Shown: one piece after another, positions 1 to 5,710 of the stretch
Layout: every line of letters begins with the position of its first letter
Numbering within the stretch: the stretch's first letter is position 1
Assembly (NCBI GenBank): GCA_945926565.1
Contig: CAMELY010000068.1
Location: 1 to 7,094, forward strand
Length of the DNA stretch: 7,094 nt
From: an uncultured Clostridia bacterium
GTDB taxonomy: Bacteria; Bacillota; Clostridia; Oscillospirales; Oscillospiraceae
Direction: 5' to 3'
The notes under the pieces: model-generated
Seen by the model: the letters and a program-made list of their open reading frames with translations, nothing else
The model's database searches: none
What the model was told of the DNA's origin: nothing
Position numbers and translations under genes: made by a program

Positions 1-528
1 GGCGGGATGGATGGCGGAGAGGGTGAGGTGGTTGAGAGAGGTCAGCCACAGCACCAGAACCAGCACCAGAATGACCGCCAGCACGGCAATCTTCTCCGGA
101 GTGACCGAGAGAATATCGCCCACCAGCAGGCTGTTGAACTTGGTAAAGCTTCGCCCCCCCAGGGTGGAGAGGAAGATGCCCAGGGCCACCGCCGTAGAGG
201 AGAAGACGCCGATCACCGTGTCACTGGCCAGATTGGTCTTGTCCCGCACCCAGGTAAATAGCAGGGCGAAGCAGACCGCCAGCACCACCGCGCACCAGCT
301 GGGATCGGCGAAGCCGGCCAGGGTGCCGGCGGCGATACCGGTAAAGGCGGAGTGGCCCAGAGCGTCGGAGAAGAAGGACATCTTTTTCTCCACCACCATG
401 GTGGAGAGCAGCCCGAAGAGGGGAGCGATGACCAGAATAGCCAGCAGGGCGTTTTTCATAAAGTACATCTGGCCCGGCTCCGCCCACTCAAAGGGGAGCA
501 GATCCACCAGCGCATACCACAGATTCAT
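1..528 (-). CDS. znuB: Zinc-type metal ABC transporter permease, partial (3' end beyond the window)
   Basis: Integral membrane permease of an ABC importer for zinc or a related divalent metal (ABC-3 family: ZnuB, TroC, MntB, AdcB). The visible 176 residues start MNLWYALVDLL and contain several hydrophobic segments, at roughly residues 26-45, 60-76, 79-93, 103-121 and 145-160. Family-typical motifs are LGHSAFTGIAAG (about residues 57-68), a conserved TNLASDTVIGVFSSTAVALG stretch (about 98-117) and LLVGDILSVT (about 134-143). The start codon is ATG at 528-526, overlapping the znuC stop as ATGA. An AAAGGAGG ribosome binding site lies 9 nt upstream, inside znuC. The overlap implies translational coupling and equal production of permease and ATPase. 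About 90-110 C-terminal residues are missing because the window ends. Metal specificity is inferred from the neighbouring binding protein; a manganese or iron role cannot be excluded from the permease alone. Confidence 0.93.
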   Translation of the reverse strand, partial: MNLWYALVDLLPFEWAEPGQMYFMKNALLAILVIAPLFGLLSTMVVEKKMSFFSDALGHSAFTGIAAGTLAGFADPSWCAVVLAVCFALLFTWVRDKTNLASDTVIGVFSSTAVALGIFLSTLGGRSFTKFNSLLVGDILSVTPEKIAVLAVILVLVLVLWLTSLNHLTLSAIHPA

Positions 529-1295
529 TCCCCATCCCCTCCTTTCTGCTGCTCCGAGCCGAAGAGCGTCTGGAAGGGGGCGGAATGGAGCACGTCATCC
601 GGCGTACCCACGGCCAGGATGCGCTTTTGGAGCAAAATCACCTTGTCTACCCGGTTCAGCGTCTGGAAATCGTGGGTGGAGAGCAGGATGGAGAGATCGT
701 ATTTCTCCCGAATCTGATCCAGCAGCTCCAGCAGCTGCTGCTCGCCCTCCATGTCCACGCCGCTCATAGGTTCATCCAAGATGAGCAGATTGGGTACCGG
801 CTCCAGCGCCATGGCCAGCAGCACCCGCTGCACCTGGCCGCCGGAGAGGCTGCCCACCCGCTTGTCGATCAGCTCCTCGCCGTTGACCCGGGCAAGGCAG
901 TCCAGCACCTTGCGCCGCAGCTTGGCCGGCACCGGCAGAAAGGCGGGCCACCGGGTGGTGGAGGCCACGAACAGATCCAGCACGCTCACCGGGTCTCCCG
1001 GGTCGAAGCCGGGGCTCTGGGGCACATAGCCGATCCGGGGCTTCTGAGCCCCCAGCACAGCGGACTGGAAGGAGATGGAGCCCTGATAGGGGATGACTCC
1101 CAGAATAGACTTGAACAGAGAGCTTTTGCCCGCCCCGTTGGGGCCGATGAGGGCGATCAGCTCCCCGCAGTGGAGGTGAAAGCCCACATCCTCCAGAATC
1201 AGATCCTCGCCCAGCCGGACGGTCAGGTGCTCCACCTTGAGGCAGCACTTGCCCTGGCAGCCCCCCCGGCAGTTGCGATGCTTTATTATTTTCAT
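525..1295 (-). CDS. znuC: Zinc-type metal ABC transporter ATP-binding protein
   Basis: Cytoplasmic ATPase that powers the ZnuB permease. With the start at 1295 it has 256 residues, normal for the family. Motifs in order are Walker A GPNGAGKS (51-58), Q-loop YVPQ (Q93), signature LSGGQ (150-154), Walker B LLILDE (170-175) and the H-loop histidine in STHD (H208). The start is ATG at 1295-1293: it overlaps the znuA stop as ATGA and has GGGAGG 7 nt upstream. A TTG codon at 1310 would add five residues but overlaps that ribosome binding site, so it is unlikely. An unusual feature is the N-terminal tail before the nucleotide-binding domain, with cysteines at 9, 13, 17 and 18 (C-x3-C-x3-CC), plus Cys43 just before the Walker region. 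As I recall, some clostridial metal-ABC ATPases have cysteine-rich leaders, so the tail may bind metal. That role is inference. Confidence 0.95.
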   Translation of the reverse strand: MKIIKHRNCRGGCQGKCCLKVEHLTVRLGEDLILEDVGFHLHCGELIALIGPNGAGKSSLFKSILGVIPYQGSISFQSAVLGAQKPRIGYVPQSPGFDPGDPVSVLDLFVASTTRWPAFLPVPAKLRRKVLDCLARVNGEELIDKRVGSLSGGQVQRVLLAMALEPVPNLLILDEPMSGVDMEGEQQLLELLDQIREKYDLSILLSTHDFQTLNRVDKVILLQKRILAVGTPDDVLHSAPFQTLFGSEQQKGGDGE

Positions 1296-2233
1296 CGGTA
1301 GGCCTCCCAAATGGTCTGGATATTCTCCGCAATCGCCTGCTCGTAGGCGTCAATGGTGTCTCCCTGCTGGCCGCTCATCACCATGGAGAGGGGATGGACG
1401 GTTACGCCGCACTCCCGGCTGATGGTGTAAGCCGCCTTGTCCGAGCCGTTTACCTCGGTGAAGACAGCGGGGAGGCTCTGGGCCCCGACGATAGAAATCG
1501 TCTCCTTCAGCTCCCGGGCGGAGGCCTCGGAGCCCTCTTCCTCCTCAATGGCGGCGGCGATGGTCAGGCTAAAAGCCTGGGCGAAGTAGGAGAAGCCGTC
1601 GTGGAAGGTGATGATGGACTGCCCCGCCAGCGACTGGCACTGCTCACTCCCGGTAAGCCTGTCATAGAAATCCTCCAGCTCCCGGGCGCAGGCCTCGCCC
1701 CGGGTCTGATACTCCTCCGCCCGCTCCGGATCCAGTTGGGCCAGAGACCGGGCCAGGGTGCGGGCCATCTGGGCATAGTTCCTGGGATCCATCCAGATGT
1801 GGGGATCTTCCTCCTCGCTGTCGTGGTCGTGACCCGTCTCCTCGTCATGATGGTGGGCCTCTTCCTCATCGTGGTGGTGTCCGCCGTAGAGCAGGCTCAC
1901 GCCCTGAGCGCAGTCGATGACGGTGCGGCCCTCCAGCACGTCATCCAGAAAGTCCTCCAGACCGGCGCCGTTGGAGACGATGACATCCGCCGCCTCCACC
2001 GCCCGCATGTCCTTCATGGTGAGGGTGTAGTCGTGGAGGCAGGAGACCTGCTGGTCAATGACCAGAGAGACGGACACTCCGTCCAGATCTCCGGCAATGG
2101 TGTTGGCCAAGAGGTAGACCGGATAGGTGGTACAGGCAATGGAAAATGCGTCCTGGGCGGCCCCTGCGCTTTTGCCGCAGCCTGTCAGCAGCAGAAGCAG
2201 GGCCAGCACCAGGGCCAACAGTGATTTTTTCAT
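1292..2233 (-). CDS. znuA: Zinc-binding lipoprotein of the metal ABC importer
   Basis: Extracytoplasmic solute-binding lipoprotein of cluster A-I (ZnuA/AdcA type) that captures zinc for the ZnuBC importer. It has 313 residues. The signal peptide is MKK followed by a leucine-rich core and the lipobox LLTGC, so the lipidated cysteine is Cys19. A His/acid-rich loop at about 118-143 holds eight histidines (119-121, 127-129, 135, 137) and ends at the DPHIW motif, typical of zinc rather than manganese proteins. Likely metal ligands are His67 (CLHDY), His145 (DPHIW) and His211 (TFHDGFSYF). Manganese proteins normally have Glu at the third position. The usual fourth-ligand region (LDPL in many members) reads VHPL here, placing His280 where Asp is common. 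The start is ATG at 2233, with AAGGA 10 nt upstream inside the end of dinB. Only 3 bp separate it from the dinB stop, so it is probably co-transcribed with dinB. Confidence 0.94.
   Translation of the reverse strand: MKKSLLALVLALLLLLTGCGKSAGAAQDAFSIACTTYPVYLLANTIAGDLDGVSVSLVIDQQVSCLHDYTLTMKDMRAVEAADVIVSNGAGLEDFLDDVLEGRTVIDCAQGVSLLYGGHHHDEEEAHHHDEETGHDHDSEEEDPHIWMDPRNYAQMARTLARSLAQLDPERAEEYQTRGEACARELEDFYDRLTGSEQCQSLAGQSIITFHDGFSYFAQAFSLTIAAAIEEEEGSEASARELKETISIVGAQSLPAVFTEVNGSDKAAYTISRECGVTVHPLSMVMSGQQGDTIDAYEQAIAENIQTIWEAYR
1303..1308 (-). promoter_or_regulatory. znuC ribosome binding site that decides the start
   Basis: On the minus strand GGGAGG lies 7 nt upstream of the ATG at 1295, inside the last codons of znuA. 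It supports the 256-residue form over an upstream TTG at 1310, which sits immediately upstream of this motif and leaves it no room to act. Confidence 0.8.
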
Positions 2234-2236
2234 GCT

Positions 2237-3478
2237 TCAATGATCCTTAAATGAGATGTGATCCGGCTGGGCCTCCAGCAGCCCGCCTTTCTTGGACAGG
2301 GTGGCCAGGGAGATGGCGTCCTGGCCATATTTGGAGCGGATGCCGTCCATCGCCTGCTCCAGCCGCTTCAGTTTTTCCCGCTTGGGGGACTGCTCCGGAG
2401 CGAAGAGATCCATCTGCTCCCAGCTCTCGCCCGGAGTCACCAGGTTCTGACCGGTGACAGTGAGCATCCGGATGGGGACAGACAGCTTCCAGGAGGCCTG
2501 CACCAGCTCCAAAGCGGCCTGGGTGATCTCCCGGGAGAGGTCGGTGGGCAGCGGCAGCGTCTTCTGCCGGGTGATGGTCTTAAAATTGGCGTCCCGAATG
2601 GTGACCTGGACGCCAGAGCAGAGAAGCTGCTCCTTGCGCAGCCGCATGGCCACCTGGTCGCTGAGCAGCTCCAGTCCAATCCGTACCTGCTCCAGCCCCA
2701 CCAGATTCTCCCGGAAGGTCATGCCGTTTCCCACCGACTTGGGAGGCGGCTGCTGTCCGGCAGGGATGACAGGGCTGTCCTCCTCGCCCCGGGCATAGGC
2801 GGAGAGCTTGGCCCCCTGGCGGCCCAGAATGCCCACCAGCGCCTCCGGGTCGAACCGGGCCAGGTCGCCGATGGTGCGCACCCCATACTGCTCCAGCAGC
2901 CGAGCCGCCGCCCGGCCCACAAAGAGCAGGTCGGTCACCGGCAGGGGCCAGACAATCTCCTGAAAGTTCTCCCGGGTGATCACCGTGGTGGCGTCCGGCT
3001 TTTTGTAGTCGCTGCCCAGCTTGGCAAAGACCTTGTTGAAGGAGACGCCCACCGAGATGGAGAGCCCCAGCTCCTCCTTGAGCCGCCGGCGCAGCTCGTC
3101 CGCCAGCCCTTTCCCGTCCGTGCCGAACAGGTGCAGGCTGCCGGTCACATCCAGCCAGCTCTCGTCGATGCTGAAGGGCTCCACCAGATCGGTATACTGT
3201 TCGTAGATGGCGTTGACCCTCTTGGAATACGCTCTGTATTTATCGTGGTGCGGAGGGAGCAGAACCAGCTGGGGGCACTTCTTCCTGGCCTGCCATACTG
3301 TCTCCGCCGTTTGAATGTGGTAGGCTTTGGCCGCCTCATTCTTAGCCAGGATGATGCCATGGCGTGCCTCCGGGCTGCCGCAGACCGCTACCGGCTGCTC
3401 CCGCAGCTGGGGATAGTCCAGCAGCTCTACTGAGGCGAAAAAGCTGTTCAGGTCGCAATGCAGAATGGTTCGCTCCAT
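2237..3478 (-). CDS. dinB: Y-family DNA polymerase IV (translesion polymerase)
   Basis: Error-prone DNA polymerase of the DinB/UmuC family, which copies damaged templates. It has 413 residues, at the long end for DinB. The catalytic acid Asp9 is in HCDLNSFFASVE, with Phe14 at the steric-gate position that excludes ribonucleotides. The second catalytic pair, Asp105-Glu106, is in FSIDESWLDVT. The thumb has the helix-hairpin-helix region (about 183-225), followed by the little finger domain (about 247-345). A beta-clamp binding motif QMDLF lies at 355-359 near the C-terminus, as expected for a polymerase recruited by the sliding clamp. A further tail of about 50 residues follows. The start is ATG at 3478 with a strong GGAGGTGA site 9 nt upstream. 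The gene is first in an operon with znuACB and lies directly behind a LexA-type operator, fitting SOS induction. Gram-positive bacteria often carry several DinB-like paralogs, so the exact subfamily is uncertain. Confidence 0.95.
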   Translation of the reverse strand: MERTILHCDLNSFFASVELLDYPQLREQPVAVCGSPEARHGIILAKNEAAKAYHIQTAETVWQARKKCPQLVLLPPHHDKYRAYSKRVNAIYEQYTDLVEPFSIDESWLDVTGSLHLFGTDGKGLADELRRRLKEELGLSISVGVSFNKVFAKLGSDYKKPDATTVITRENFQEIVWPLPVTDLLFVGRAAARLLEQYGVRTIGDLARFDPEALVGILGRQGAKLSAYARGEEDSPVIPAGQQPPPKSVGNGMTFRENLVGLEQVRIGLELLSDQVAMRLRKEQLLCSGVQVTIRDANFKTITRQKTLPLPTDLSREITQAALELVQASWKLSVPIRMLTVTGQNLVTPGESWEQMDLFAPEQSPKREKLKRLEQAMDGIRSKYGQDAISLATLSKKGGLLEAQPDHISFKDH

Positions 3479-3487
3479 CTTCTTCCG

Positions 3488-3495
3488 TCACCTCC
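3488..3495 (-). promoter_or_regulatory. dinB ribosome binding site
   Basis: GGAGGTGA on the minus strand, 9 nt before the dinB ATG, close to a perfect match to the 3' end of 16S rRNA. It overlaps the start point predicted from the nearer promoter, which bears on which promoter is used. Confidence 0.8.
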
Positions 3496-3498
3496 CGT

Positions 3499-3527
3499 AC
3501 TCTACCATAAAATCGAACAGAAGTCAA
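3499..3527 (-). promoter_or_regulatory. Sigma-A-like promoter of dinB-znuACB, inside the LexA operator
   Basis: Minus strand: -35 TTGACT (3527-3522), 17-nt spacer, -10 TAGAGT (3504-3499). The -35 lies inside the inverted repeat carrying the LexA box, so bound LexA would block it. The predicted start near 3492 falls inside the Shine-Dalgarno sequence, leaving almost no leader. This is a weakness of the assignment. Confidence 0.5.
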
Positions 3528-3541
3528 ACGACTGTTCGATT
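3511..3541. promoter_or_regulatory. LexA (SOS) operator within a 10-bp-arm inverted repeat
   Basis: Perfect inverted repeat with arms AATCGAACAG (3511-3520) and CTGTTCGATT (3532-3541) and an 11-nt spacer. Within it, 3525-3538 reads CGAACAGTCGTTTG on the minus strand, matching the Gram-positive LexA core CGAAC-N4-GTTYG. A second, weaker box starts at 3514 (CGAAC-N4-GTCAA). The location, directly upstream of an SOS-type polymerase gene and over a promoter, strongly supports a LexA role. LexA itself is not in the window. Confidence 0.8.
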
Positions 3542-3553
3542 CATCACATGAGC

Positions 3554-3582
3554 ATTTTCTCATAAATGTGCCGTCCTGTCAA
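3554..3582 (-). promoter_or_regulatory. Alternative upstream promoter candidate for dinB
   Basis: Minus strand: perfect -35 TTGACA (3582-3577), 17-nt spacer, weak -10 GAAAAT (3559-3554). A start near 3547 would give a usable leader of about 70 nt, with the LexA operator just downstream. The -35 coincides with the loop and arm of the dpaB terminator hairpin, so it could be coincidental. Confidence 0.3.
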
Positions 3583-3594
3583 GAGACAGGGCGG
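3571..3594 (-). terminator. Hairpin downstream of dpaB
   Basis: Arms CCGTCCTGTC (3571-3580) and GACAGGGCGG (3585-3594) form a 10-bp stem with one G-U pair and a 4-nt loop. It starts about 24 nt after the dpaB stop. The following minus-strand sequence has only a short T run (CACATTTATG), so termination may be incomplete and read-through into dinB is possible. Confidence 0.55.
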
Positions 3595-3617
3595 CGAGAG
3601 AGGAGAGAACCAAATAT

Positions 3618-4199
3618 CTACAGCGCCAGCACCGGCTGCAGCTGCTCCCCATTGAGGGCCAGCCGGGCGGCCTGAGGGATCAGATCCATCCGGGCCACCA
3701 GAGAGTTGGGCTTGCCGACGGGGTCATCCTGGCGGAAGGGGACGAAATAATATCCCTTCCGGCAGAGCAGATCCCCCAGATTGCGCAGGGAGACGGACAG
3801 CCCGTCGTTTGTGGCGGGGGCCAGCAGCACCGGCCGGCCGTTTCGCAGGTGGGCCTTTGCCGCCATGGTCACCGCCGTGTCGGTGACCCCGCAGGCCAGC
3901 TTTGCCAGGGTGTTGCCGGTACAGGGGGCGATGATGAGCAGATCCAGCAGTTTTTTCGGCCCGATGGGCTCCACCTGGACGATGGAGTCCAGCACCGGAT
4001 TGCCGCAGAGAGTCTCCAGCCGGGCCCGGAAGTCGGCGGCGGTACCGAAGCGGGTGTCCTGGCAGCCGCTCTGCTCGGATAAAATGGGGATTACCGTTCC
4101 CGCCTGGGGGACCAGGTCCTCCAGGGCGGCAAAGACCTGGGAATAGGTACAGTAGGAGCCGCACAGGGCGAAGCCTACTCTCGCGTCTTCCAGCTTCAT
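3618..4199 (-). CDS. dpaB: Dipicolinate synthase subunit B (flavoprotein-like)
   Basis: Second subunit of the enzyme that turns the lysine-pathway intermediate (dihydroxytetrahydrodipicolinate) into dipicolinic acid, which with calcium fills the spore core and gives heat resistance. It is also called SpoVFB. It has 193 residues, close to the roughly 200 of Bacillus SpoVFB. It belongs to the flavoprotein (Flavodoxin-like decarboxylase) fold family: an N-terminal beta strand with VGFALCGSYCTYS (8-20), the central LLIIAPCTGNTLAKLACGVT (87-106) and PVLLAPATNDGLS (123-135). ATG at 4199 overlaps the dpaA stop as ATGA, with AGGAG 8 nt upstream, so the subunits are translationally coupled. In Bacillus the pair is followed by asd, dapG and dapA. 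Here the operon ends after dpaB with a hairpin. Confidence 0.95.
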   Translation of the reverse strand: MKLEDARVGFALCGSYCTYSQVFAALEDLVPQAGTVIPILSEQSGCQDTRFGTAADFRARLETLCGNPVLDSIVQVEPIGPKKLLDLLIIAPCTGNTLAKLACGVTDTAVTMAAKAHLRNGRPVLLAPATNDGLSVSLRNLGDLLCRKGYYFVPFRQDDPVGKPNSLVARMDLIPQAARLALNGEQLQPVLAL

Positions 4200-5068
4200 A
4201 GCTCCAGCTCCTGCAAAATATGATAGATTGTGTCCCGGATAATCCGGCCGGAGGTGGCGGGAGCCGCCTTGCCCGGCAGGGACAGGGCCCAGATCACTTT
4301 GGTACCCAGCTGGGCGGCCGCTTTCAGGTTGACTCCGCCGGGCTTGGAGGCCAGGTCGATGACCAGACAGTCCTCCTTCAGATCCAGTAGCTGGGGAAAG
4401 TCCAGCACCCGGGCGGGTACGGTGTTGATGATCAGGTCGTAGGCCCCCAGCCAGCCTGTGAGCTGTCCGGTATGCTCGCTCTGATATCCATAGGCCTCGA
4501 TCCAGGCTAGGTCGCCGTATTTCCGGGCGGAGACGGTGACCTTGGCCCCCAGGCCGTGGAGCCGGTGGGCCAGCACCTTGCCCAGCCGTCCAAAGCCGAT
4601 GACCAGCACCCGCAGGCCGTACAGCGTGGTGGGCAGCTCCTCCATGGCGATCTGGATCGCCCCCTCCGCCGTGGGCACAGCGTTGGCCACCGCCAGCTCC
4701 TCCCGGGCGAAATAGTCCCGGAGAATCAGGCCCTTCTCCTCGGCCAGCACCCGCATGGGAGTGGTCACCTTGCCGGCACAGACCAGTTGTCCCGGGCTCA
4801 GCCCCTCCAACAGCTCAGATACCGGCACCCGCAGGTCGGAGAGGGCGGCGTTGAGCATCCCCTGTTCCGCCGTCACCGGCAGGGGGAGGATGACGCAGTC
4901 CGCCTGCTCCATCCCCTTCATGGTATCGGAACCGGGCAGCTGGCCGGGATCCGGACGCCGCTCCATGGCATAGGTCTGGACACTGTGTCCGTCCTCCTGA
5001 AGCAGTTGGGCCAGCTTCACCTGGCGCAGGTCACCGCCCACCACCCAAAAATTGAGTGCGCGACGCAT
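4196..5068 (-). CDS. dpaA: Dipicolinate synthase subunit A (NAD(P)-binding)
   Basis: Rossmann-fold, NAD(P)-dependent subunit of dipicolinate synthase (SpoVFA), acting in the mother cell late in sporulation. With the start at 5068 it has 290 residues. The N-terminal domain carries FWVVGGDLRQ (7-16). The middle has VPTAEGAIQIAM (131-142). The nucleotide-binding loop is VLVIGFGRLG (154-163, GxGxxG). The C-terminal motifs are DLASKPGGV (238-246) and LPGKAAPATSG (264-274), all recognisable in SpoVFA. An in-frame ATG at 5083 is also possible, but an AAAGG motif lies directly against it with no spacing. Starting at 5068 puts GGTGG 8 nt upstream and aligns the VVGGD motif at the same distance from the N-terminus as in the Bacillus protein as I recall it. 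It is coupled to dpaB by a 4-bp overlap. A candidate sigma-K promoter lies upstream. Confidence 0.95.
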   Translation of the reverse strand: MRRALNFWVVGGDLRQVKLAQLLQEDGHSVQTYAMERRPDPGQLPGSDTMKGMEQADCVILPLPVTAEQGMLNAALSDLRVPVSELLEGLSPGQLVCAGKVTTPMRVLAEEKGLILRDYFAREELAVANAVPTAEGAIQIAMEELPTTLYGLRVLVIGFGRLGKVLAHRLHGLGAKVTVSARKYGDLAWIEAYGYQSEHTGQLTGWLGAYDLIINTVPARVLDFPQLLDLKEDCLVIDLASKPGGVNLKAAAQLGTKVIWALSLPGKAAPATSGRIIRDTIYHILQELEL

Positions 5069-5106
5069 CTCGTGTTCCACCATCCTTTCTCATGCTGAGA
5101 TAGGAC

Positions 5107-5133
5107 AGTTTATGCCCGGGAGAGGGGAGCGGT
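5107..5133 (-). promoter_or_regulatory. Candidate sigma-K-type promoter of dpaAB
   Basis: Minus strand: AC (5133-5132), 17-nt spacer, then CATAAACT (5114-5107). This fits the sigma-K pattern of AC at -35 and CATA-N3-T at -10. spoVF is a sigma-K gene in Bacillus, so the match is biologically sensible. The consensus is short and would occur by chance in many places; the position, about 40 nt upstream of dpaA, is the main support. Confidence 0.5.
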
Positions 5134-5142
5134 GACAGGAAA

Positions 5143-5182
5143 AGACCGCCTTTGCCCGGGAAAAGCCGGCTGAAGGCGGTCT
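5143..5182 (-). terminator. Terminator of the small membrane-protein gene
   Basis: Perfect 10-bp arms AGACCGCCTT (5143-5152) and AAGGCGGTCT (5173-5182). The 20-nt region between them can pair further through CCGG-type segments. On the minus strand the stem is followed by TTTCCTG, making TCTTTTCC across the stem end. It begins about 25 nt after the stop of the gene ending at 5207, and separates that gene from the dpaAB promoter. Confidence 0.7.
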
Positions 5183-5206
5183 GATTTATCTGATGGATTG
5201 GGCGAG

Positions 5207-5587
5207 TTATTTTCTGCAGGTGGGTTGAATTCTGATTTCCGTCCCAACGCAAATGACTGTGGCATTGGCATCATATTCTGAGCGGAGCCTGTTGTAAAGC
5301 ACCTGACAGCAGAGGCCCGCAGGACCGGAGAAATGACCGATCAAATAGCGAGCCTTCACATTCTGATCCTCATAAAATACAGCTCCGTCAGTCAAAATCA
5401 GAGACACCGGCATAGGTCTCGGAAGCGCCCGTGCATAAGCGAAGCCCTGCTGAACAAACGCGGCAATTTGCCTCAACTGATCCGTATCCAGTCCAGAAGG
5501 GCTTCTCACTCTGCGCAGCAGCAGTAAGACGGCTCCAACTGCAGCCAGCAGCAGACACAGCCCAACGAAGATGTACACCTGTTCCAC
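5207..5587 (-). CDS. Unknown small single-pass membrane protein
   Basis: Family not recognised. A 126-residue product starting VEQVYIFVG (read as Met). One hydrophobic segment spans about residues 5-24 (IFVGLCLLLAAVGAVLLLL) and is followed by RRVRS, so the positive-inside rule predicts a short outside N-terminus and a cytoplasmic C-terminal domain of about 100 residues. That domain has a mixed alpha/beta look, with a strand-like PVSLILTDGAVFYED (about 60-74) and an ending rich in beta-type residues. The start is GTG at 5587 with AGGGAAG 9 nt upstream; a GTG three codons later, with TAGGTGG upstream, is an alternative. It is transcribed divergently from an XRE regulator gene, behind a near-consensus promoter covered by three repeated operators, and closed by its own terminator. 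These signals make a real, tightly repressed gene likely. Function is unknown. Confidence 0.75.
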   Translation of the reverse strand: MEQVYIFVGLCLLLAAVGAVLLLLRRVRSPSGLDTDQLRQIAAFVQQGFAYARALPRPMPVSLILTDGAVFYEDQNVKARYLIGHFSGPAGLCCQVLYNRLRSEYDANATVICVGTEIRIQPTCRK

Positions 5588-5613
5588 CTACTGACACTTC
5601 CCTGCAGCATACA

Positions 5614-5630
5614 AATACAACATCTGATGT
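5614..5630 (+). promoter_or_regulatory. Operator copy 1, AATACAACA-N3-GATGT
   Basis: First of three identical-pattern sites in the divergent control region. It lies just downstream of the predicted start of the minus-strand promoter. Copies 1 and 2 begin 32 bp apart, about three helical turns, so bound proteins would sit on the same face. The core ACATC-T-GATGT is palindromic in this copy. Confidence 0.75.
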
Positions 5631-5643
5631 ATTATGTGGGAAT

Positions 5644-5672
5644 ATAATACAACATTCGATGTTCTTTGTCAA
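5644..5672 (-). promoter_or_regulatory. Near-consensus sigma-A promoter of the membrane-protein gene
   Basis: Minus strand: perfect -35 TTGACA (5672-5667), 17-nt spacer, -10 TATTAT (5649-5644, five of six). The predicted start is near 5637, about 50 nt before the GTG at 5587. All three operators overlap or flank it, suggesting strong repression when the regulator is bound. On the opposite strand TATAAT occurs at 5643-5648 but without a recognisable -35, so the regulator's own promoter is not clear. Confidence 0.8.
5646..5662 (+). promoter_or_regulatory. Operator copy 2, AATACAACA-N3-GATGT
   Basis: Second copy, in the same orientation as copy 1. It overlaps the -10 and most of the spacer of the minus-strand promoter. 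Core AACAT-TCG-ATGTT is a short inverted repeat. Confidence 0.75.
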
Positions 5673-5688
5673 CATCATTTGTTGTATT
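5672..5688 (-). promoter_or_regulatory. Operator copy 3 (inverted), AATACAACA-N3-GATGT
   Basis: Third copy, in the opposite orientation to copies 1 and 2. It abuts and slightly overlaps the -35 of the minus-strand promoter. It also lies 37 nt upstream of the regulator's TTG start, so it could mediate autoregulation. Confidence 0.75.
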
Positions 5689-5710
5689 AGTGCATAATAA
5701 ATGCAATTGG

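Noticed and set aside
1795..1880. Short repeats suggesting a repeat array within znuA
   Set aside because: They encode the His/Asp/Glu-rich metal loop of the binding protein (repeated CAC/CAT, GAT/GAC and GAG codons), not a CRISPR or regulatory array.
11..2224. Plus-strand open frames opposite znuB, znuC and znuA (for example 11-769, 585-1301, 1394-2224)
   Set aside because: Their composition mirrors the real genes, with no recognisable domain. They arise because stop codons are rare in GC-rich antisense frames.
2258..3433. Long plus-strand open frame opposite dinB (391 codons)
   Set aside because: It is an antisense shadow of GC-rich dinB, with low-complexity Gln/Leu/Gly composition and no ribosome binding site. 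dinB has every catalytic motif.
3548..3563. Small inverted repeat ATGAG-N6-CTCAT upstream of dinB
   Set aside because: A 5-bp stem with a 6-nt loop is too short to claim as an operator or terminator without comparison with other genomes.
5083..5083. ATG at 5083 as the dpaA start
   Set aside because: The AAAGG motif abuts it with no spacing. The ATG at 5068 has a usable site and the family-typical distance to the VVGGD motif.
5031..5252. Minus-strand 73-codon open frame before dpaA
   Set aside because: It crosses the terminator hairpin at 5143-5182 and the dpaAB promoter, overlaps the dpaA start in another frame, and resembles no protein I know.
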